The notes below the pieces were generated by a model. That model did not search any database. It saw only the letters and a program-made list of their open reading frames with translations, and had not been told where the DNA came from. From Onthophagus taurus (taxonomy: Eukaryota; Arthropoda; Insecta; Coleoptera; Scarabaeidae), in NCBI RefSeq assembly GCF_036711975.1, contig NC_091972.1, positions 6,763,001 through 6,827,000 on the forward strand: a DNA stretch of 64,000 nucleotides, in the 5' to 3' direction. Position 1 is the first letter of the stretch; each line of letters opens with the position of its first letter. Positions 58,322-64,000 of the stretch are shown in pieces. Position numbers and translations under genes: made by a program.

Positions 58322-58568
58322 TTTTTTACACAGAGATTTTTTAGGTTATCTTGGTTATTGACATTGACAGGTTAAGTAATATGTGTGGTTCGATTGAATG
58401 TAATTTTTTTATTAGTTTAAATTATAAAAAATTAAAAAGAGTATAAATAATAAATGTTGAATTTTATTACAATTTTAATTTAAATATAAGTTTATTTGTT
58501 TAATTAAAATTTATTTTTATTATATGATTTTATAGGTTAGAAATTAGTTGTCAAAGTGACATTTAAAT
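58322..58568 (-). promoter_or_regulatory. FARS2 upstream region
   Basis: AT-rich DNA with CCTGTCAATGTCAATAACCA and TAACCTAT words just before the start. No TATA box is seen. A LINE fragment begins immediately beyond, so the promoter is probably short. Confidence 0.35.
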
Positions 58569-58569
58569 A

Positions 58570-59120
58570 TGAATCTTTATTATCATTATTCTTTATTTTT
58601 ACTTCCGCTGACGTCGGAAAGCATAAAACATCTTTATGAAAATAGACTTACAACGAAACTAAATAATGTAGAACCAGAAAAAGAAGTGAGTAGAATAATT
58701 CAGAAGACGACCTACAAAAACAACTTTACAAGTTCTACCAAAGGAGCAAAGAACTGAATATGCTGGTCTCTACTGATAAAAAAAATGCATGGTGCAAAGG
58801 AGCCAATAAGGTTCAAATTGAAAACACTCCCATCAAGCAGATCATGCAGTTTGTCTACCTGAGCATACAAATTTCCAGCTACAATGATTTTGTTAAAGAC
58901 CTAAGATCACAAACTAATAAGGCAGTAGCAATATCAGGCGTCTTAAAAGACATTGTTTGGTCAAACAAATACATAAAAATCGACGCAAACAAAACCAAGA
59001 GTTTACTAAGAATAGCTGAGATGAAAACATTATACACTACCACACATGAAGAATCATAAGATAGTACCTTCAAGAAGTTGGTATTTCCAAAATGGGCTGG
59101 TCTAGGGCATTTATTCAATT
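58570..59120 (+). mobile_element. LINE reverse-transcriptase and thumb fragment
   Basis: Frames give 'SLFLLPLTSESIKHLYENRL' (58,585-58,645), then in another frame 'NTPIKQIMQFVYLSIQISSY' and 'SQTNKAVAISGVLKDIVWSN' followed by 'KYIKIDANKT' and 'LLRIAEMKTLYT' (58,825-59,035). These match 'LLpltskl..kii.nRl' and 'i.qV.eFkYLGi.iss......ev..Qt.KA.risG.LrdiiWrNKYm' of insect LINEs. The copy is deleted internally and dead. Confidence 0.8.
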
Positions 59121-59147
59121 AAATTAACACATCAATAACTTAATACT

Positions 59148-59153
59148 TTTATT
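59148..59153 (-). terminator. Polyadenylation signal of the CHK kinase-like gene
   Basis: AATAAA on the minus strand lies about 20 nt beyond the stop codon. Confidence 0.5.
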
Positions 59154-59172
59154 TATAATTATAATCTTAATT

Positions 59173-60601
59173 CTAATTAACTAATTCAAAATAACCATAT
59201 TCAACAAAATCGGTTATAACGTCTCTAACCCTTCCTTTATAATAATCATCATTTCGTACGCTTGTATCGAATATATCATCAATATCAGAAGTTTTAGCTC
59301 CTGTAGGAAGTTGAATAACATCACCTTCCTTCTCCAAAACAATATGAAGTACCATAATAGCCATGCAAAGTCCGAAAATCGAATATCGTTTCATCTCCAT
59401 TTGGAGGACGTCGAATGGAAGGACCTTTTCCGGATCTAATCCGAATTCGGACAAGTGGCCAGATAAAGAATAATGATAGGCTTTTAATAATTGCTGTAAA
59501 TGATTTTTGCGGAAAGTTTTATCCGTGAAAATGAAGATAAATTGTGATAAGTCGAAAGCTGGGGAGCCGTATCTTAAATATTGCCAGTCTAATATGCAAA
59601 GATCCGATGGAATTGTTGCATCGTCATGGTTCTGAAAGAAAAATTTGAATAAATGTTTAAATTCTAATTAATCATTTCATGTTAAATTATGATCAATTAA
59701 TCATATTAATCATCACACGTTAAATTATTATCAATTTATCACAATCTCCCAGTAATAATGAGATTTTTTATTTATCTCAGGTTATCTTATGTCTAATAAT
59801 AAAAATACTTACATCATATTTGAATAAGAAATTCTTTAAACTTGCATCTCCATGAGTAATAACAGCATATGATCCAATAGCGCCCATTTTCATTGCTTGC
59901 AATTGATACTCAAAAGGTTTTTCCATAAATTTACTAAATAATTGTATGGCTCGTCTATCTTTCGTTGGATTTAACGTTTCAAAAGCTTTTTTACAACATT
60001 TTTTTTGTTGGTTACTAATGGCAGCAATATTTATATTTGCATTAAACTTTTCTTTTGTATATTCAACAATCTTTTTATACTCGTTTGGTTTGTATTCCCT
60101 CAAAGCGTAAGATAGGGCATGTAATTTACCATAAGTTTTCATGACATAAATTGCGTGTGGAAGATCAAGATTTTTGTTAAAATCCCAAGATTGATATCCT
60201 TTCAATGTCATGTTATCCATTAATAGCGATTCTTGAAGGGTTTCGTTACAAGTGAAATAAATTTTAGGAATATTAACAAATTCTTCATAAATATTATGTT
60301 CTAAAGATAATTGTTGATATAAAGGTAGAAGTTTTTCGTAAACGAAAATTTCTTTTTTAAATAATTTATCGATTTGAGCGTATTTTCTTAAAGCATCCGT
60401 TGATGGGGCAACTTTAAAAATATAACTTAAATCTACCTGACCGTCCTGTTTATCATTTTTTCTTGCAATCACTTTGAACATTACACCCAAAAAATTTTTC
60501 AAATCCAATTGTTCGTATTTAACGTTGGTGATGTTTTCATCGAAAAAGAATTTTTCAAGTCGTTTTATTAAAATTGGATTAATATTTTGGGTGTTGGCCA
60601 T
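59173..60601 (-). CDS. CHK/ecdysteroid 22-kinase-like phosphotransferase
   Basis: Two exons, 60601-59813 and 59631-59173, join in phase 0 across a 181-bp intron and encode 415 residues, the usual size of the insect EcKinase-like (DUF227/CHK) family. An N-lobe lysine candidate lies in YIFKVAP. LLMDNMTLKGY matches the hinge-like '.L.LEDL...Gf'. The catalytic loop is ITHGDASLKNFLF (HGD at 250-252, N257), and the metal-binding Asp is in LDWQ (D278), followed by GSPAFDLSQF. All key residues are present. Members phosphorylate small hydrophobic molecules; a few are known to act on ecdysteroids or take part in detoxification. The family is large in insects and the substrate cannot be deduced. Confidence 0.92.
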
Positions 60602-61370
60602 GGTTGATTCACTTTATTAAATCAGAATGAATTATTGCTAAAAATTTCACACAATTTTAAGTTACGTAAGATTTTTGAGATTACACGTATTTTAACAACA
60701 ATTCAAACTGAATTATTAAAACCAAATGATTGCTTCAACAACCGTTTTTATATTTTATTATCGACTGGAATATCGATAACGTTTATTAATTTATGCCTTT
60801 TTATCTTTTCTGGTGATGGCTTAACTTTGTTATCTATAGTGTGACTTTTTTTGAGGGGGCTTTTAATCCACATTTTTATTTCTAGATTTGATTGGCGTTC
60901 AATCGATGTGATTATAAGCGCCGGGAGTTTTGTAACGTTTATCATCATAATGACAACTTTGTTTTACTATTTCTAGTACGCATCACGCAAAATGAATTGT
61001 AAAATTATAAAAAAATTAATTTGTACAAATCGTATCATTTTTTACAAGTTTTAATACTTATTAAGATAAATTAAGCCATAAATTGAAAATCTTATCAAAA
61101 CATTATATTTTGTTGGTATGATTTTCACTTTTTACGCCATAAAAGGAATGGAATATTTTATGGTTTATAACTAATTAATTTATTAATTCAAAAATGCTTT
61201 AATCAAATATGTCAAAATCTTATTTCGTACAGTTTTAGTTAATTTTTATAGCCTCGCCATGCAAATAACCTGTTTGATCAATAATACTGAAAGTTTTATA
61301 CCTTGACAACAACAAATTTGTTACTGTCAAATACTTTGAAGTGTTTCAAATTTATAAAAAAATATATAAA
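60602..61370. promoter_or_regulatory. Divergent region CHK kinase / CFAP43 with a DRE motif
   Basis: 769 AT-rich bp separate the start codons. A perfect TATCGATA (60771-60778), the fly DREF-binding element of housekeeping promoters, lies 170 bp upstream of the kinase start. No X-box (the RFX site common in ciliary genes) was found near CFAP43. Confidence 0.45.
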
Positions 61371-64000
61371 ATGGTTCGTATAAATTTGAACTTTTCGAAG
61401 ACCCAATCATCGTAAGTATTTTCTTTTTAGTTGCACTTGAACCTGGATAAATGGAAGCTTCATATCTATTTTTATTTATATATATTTTTAGAAAGTTCCT
61501 TTAATAATATTTTTTTTAATTACAATTCCAGTTGGGTAAAGTTTGGTGTAATAAACAATATGTGTTTTGTTGGAAGAGATGTGGTCGGCGTCGGAGACGG
61601 TTGTTACATCGCATTTTACAATTTAAGTACGAAAGAAGACATCGTTTATACCGCGATTGACGATGACCACGGCCATGGAGTCAAATGTATTTGTGGTCAT
61701 AAAACTAGTACCCTTTTTGCATTTGGTGAAAAAGGACTGCATGCGGGAATCTATGTCGTACGTTATCCCGATTTTGAAATACAAGCAGTACTTCCACGTG
61801 AGAAAACAAATTTCTAATTATTCTCAACAATATTTAAATAAAAAACATTGTTAAAATTCTAGCATCCGACGATGGATTGCTTTGTATGACGTTCTGCGAA
61901 GGAAATTATATAGTTTCTTTAGGCGATTTACCCACTTTTGAACTTTGCGTTTGGAATTGGAAAACTCTCGAGAAACTTGCAACTTGTAGGACCGACATTT
62001 TCGTAGCAAAACAATTGTTGAGGTTAGTAATTAAAAGAAAATTATTACAAATTTTTTTTAAAGTGTTTCTTTTAAAGATCTAGTTATGGTGCTCCGACTT
62101 ATTTAGCTCAAATGAGCATAAACGAACGTTTTTTAAACATTTGGGACGTTTTGATTTGCGGAAAACGCTGCTTAATCAACCAACACAAAGTTGTACCATT
62201 TATTTATCACCAACAATTTGCAGCCGTTCAGTTCACATCAGAAGGAGCTATTTTTGTTCAAGATGTATTAGGCGATATCTACATGGTAATTAATTTAGTT
62301 TAGAATAATTCTTAATAATTATGCTTACTTTTTAAGGTGAATACCGAATACAAATTAGATTTAGTAATACAATGGGGCGCAGTTGGAAATTATCGATGCA
62401 GCTTAACTTGGTATAAAGGTGGAATACTAGCAAACGGGCCAGATAGCGAATTAAGAGTAATTAATCTTTTTTCCGATTTTAAAAATTTCGCAATTTATTT
62501 TTTTAGCACTACAAAAAATCTGGGAATTGGATATGCGATTGGAAAATAAAATTAACCGTACCTGTTATTAAAGTTTTAGCAAGCATTCGAGACAATTTGA
62601 TAGCTTTAAATGAATACGACGATATACTTTACTTCGATAACCATCTTAACGATTTCGTAACGTTACGAGAACACGAAAGCTTTTTCAACGATTTTTGTAT
62701 CCTTTATCCTGTTGGCGAAATTATCGTAACTATGGCGCGGAATCAAGAGATTACAGCTTGGGAAGTTTCGACTGGAAAGATGCTCGATTCGATGACGCTT
62801 GGCGGTCCAGCGTTGTCCATCGCTGAAAATCCGAATTATCCTTATTTTGCGGTCGGATTTGGGCATGGTATGCTACAGCTTTTCTCCATGTATAAAGCGA
62901 CCACGATAAAACTTCTGGCATCGTTTCATTTGACAAGGAATTCTTTGTCGAAGGTTGCTTTTGTTGAATCTGGTATGTTACTTATTGCTGCTGATATGTC
63001 TATCGGAGAATTTTTTGTTATTGAGGTAAGCTGAAAACATTTTTAAATATAAGAAACAAATCTAAAAAGTTTAAATGCTTATTATACAGTGATACAAGAT
63101 TTTTTATATTGTTATAGGGTAGACCTGGATCAAAAATGCAAATAGTAGCAACTTGTTGCGCAAACAGACAAATCGCCGATTTTATTTTGGTGGCATCACA
63201 AACTTGTTTTCGTTTGTTTGCTTTAAACGTTACCTCAGATAAATTCGTAGCAGGAAATGTTATTACAAGATTTTGTGTGATACGAGATAAACCATGTCCG
63301 AACGTAAAAGATTATTATATAGAAAACAATAATTTATACACGAAATTATACGCAAATGAAACTCCGCTTCGTGACAGAATTTTCTACGCTCAACCAATAA
63401 ATAGTAAAAGTCTTCATGAACTTGAAGTACGTCGTGGTCACGATTATGCGAGATTCACAAACAAAATTCATAGTAAACACCAAATGAGAAAAATTATTTA
63501 TAATTTTTCGGCTAATTCGATTATATCGTACGGTTATGATGGATTGGTCATAACAATGGATAAGAATTTCGAATTTAAATACTGCATTATGATTCATCAT
63601 CGATTAGATGGTGGTATTGTTAAAGCGTACGAAGATCCATTAAGAAGTCAGGTGATCGCATTAGGAAGAAATAATACTCTATGTTGTTTAAATATGACAG
63701 ACATTAAAGTCACCGAAGACCAACGTAACGCATTACGTGCGAAATTGGACGATGAAAAAATGGTAACTATGTTCCAAATGCCGACGTTTGGATTTTTACC
63801 AAAAGGTGATTTGGCGGGAAAAACATGGCTCGAAGTGGAAGAATTAAAACTGTATAGTGATGAATTTAAAAAATGCGAAGAACAGAAAAGCGCAATTATG
63901 AAACGATTTAAGTTAGTTAAAAGCGAATTAAAAAAGTTGTTGACGAAAAATCAACAAGGTCCGGAAAACGAACTTCTGGATATTCAAGATTTTAATTTGG
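61371..64000 (+). CDS. CFAP43: Cilia- and flagella-associated protein 43, 5' part
   Basis: Seven exons are visible: 61371-61411, 61532-61797, 61863-62022, 62078-62285, 62337-62456, 62507-63025 and 63118 to the window edge; phases agree and about 732 residues are encoded before the edge (human CFAP43 has 1,665). The sequence is WD40-type beta-propeller repeats: VINNMCFVGRDVVGVGDGCY, GDLPTFELCVWNWKTLEKLA, ERFLNIWDVLICGK, EITAWEVSTGKMLDSMTLGG, NSIISYGYDGLVITMDKNFE. The coiled-coil part begins near the edge (EELKLYSDEFKKCEEQKSAI). CFAP43 is part of the tether/tetherhead complex of inner-arm dynein f in motile axonemes and is needed for sperm flagella; in insects expression should be testis-biased. 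It is intact as far as visible; the 3' half is outside the window. Confidence 0.93.

Noticed and set aside
1-64000. CRISPR arrays, operons or bacterial features
   Set aside because: Spliced genes and animal orthologues make this nuclear eukaryotic DNA; no spaced identical repeats were found.

Overview
The window is from an animal nuclear genome, almost certainly an insect. Genes carry short GT-AG introns (49-59 bp is common) in AT-rich surroundings. The proteins are animal orthologues (PKC-epsilon class kinase, FAM50/XAP5, mitochondrial L9, CCA-adding enzyme, DNA polymerase alpha B subunit, mitochondrial PheRS, CFAP43). There is an insect-type CHK kinase-like gene, and the transposon fauna (DUF4817 elements, piggyBac-like, hAT, Tc1/mariner, R1/Jockey/CR1-type LINEs) is typical of insects. 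A beetle is my best guess, but nothing here proves the order.

Layout. (1) About 1-28,600 is a gene desert: I find no convincing host exon. It alternates AT-rich stretches with GC-richer islands of 300-900 bp that contain homeodomain-like (TAATTA, TTTATGG) and octamer-like (ATTTGCAT) words. It looks like the regulatory landscape of a gene outside the window. It also holds a piggyBac-like relic, a complete 571-bp mini-transposon encoding a DUF4817 helix-turn-helix protein, LINE fragments, a Tc1/mariner fragment and a palindromic CTAG-rich repeat. (2) About 28,700-32,000 is gene dense: mRpL9 (+), FAM50 (-) and an unrecognised two-span membrane protein (+). (3) 33,954-42,678 holds a complete novel-type protein kinase C in seven exons, whose introns carry decayed mobile DNA. 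(4) 43,400-45,600 is LINE debris. (5) TRNT1 (-) and POLA2 (+) form a head-to-head pair at 45,781-52,874. (6) 52,950-56,960 is a nest of at least three, probably four, transposons inside one another. (7) FARS2 (-), a CHK-like kinase (-) and the 5' part of CFAP43 (+) fill the rest; CFAP43 runs off the right edge.

The genes are mostly housekeeping and do not form one pathway. mRpL9, TRNT1 and FARS2 all serve mitochondrial translation (TRNT1 also serves cytosolic tRNAs), which may be coincidence. Divergent pairs (FAM50/membrane gene, TRNT1/POLA2, CHK kinase/CFAP43) share short intergenic regions that are probably bidirectional promoters. Several genes have AATAAA signals at or within a few bases of the stop codon, so very short 3' UTRs are likely. 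Exon coordinates come from reading frames, splice consensus and remembered family sequences; no alignment or RNA evidence was available.
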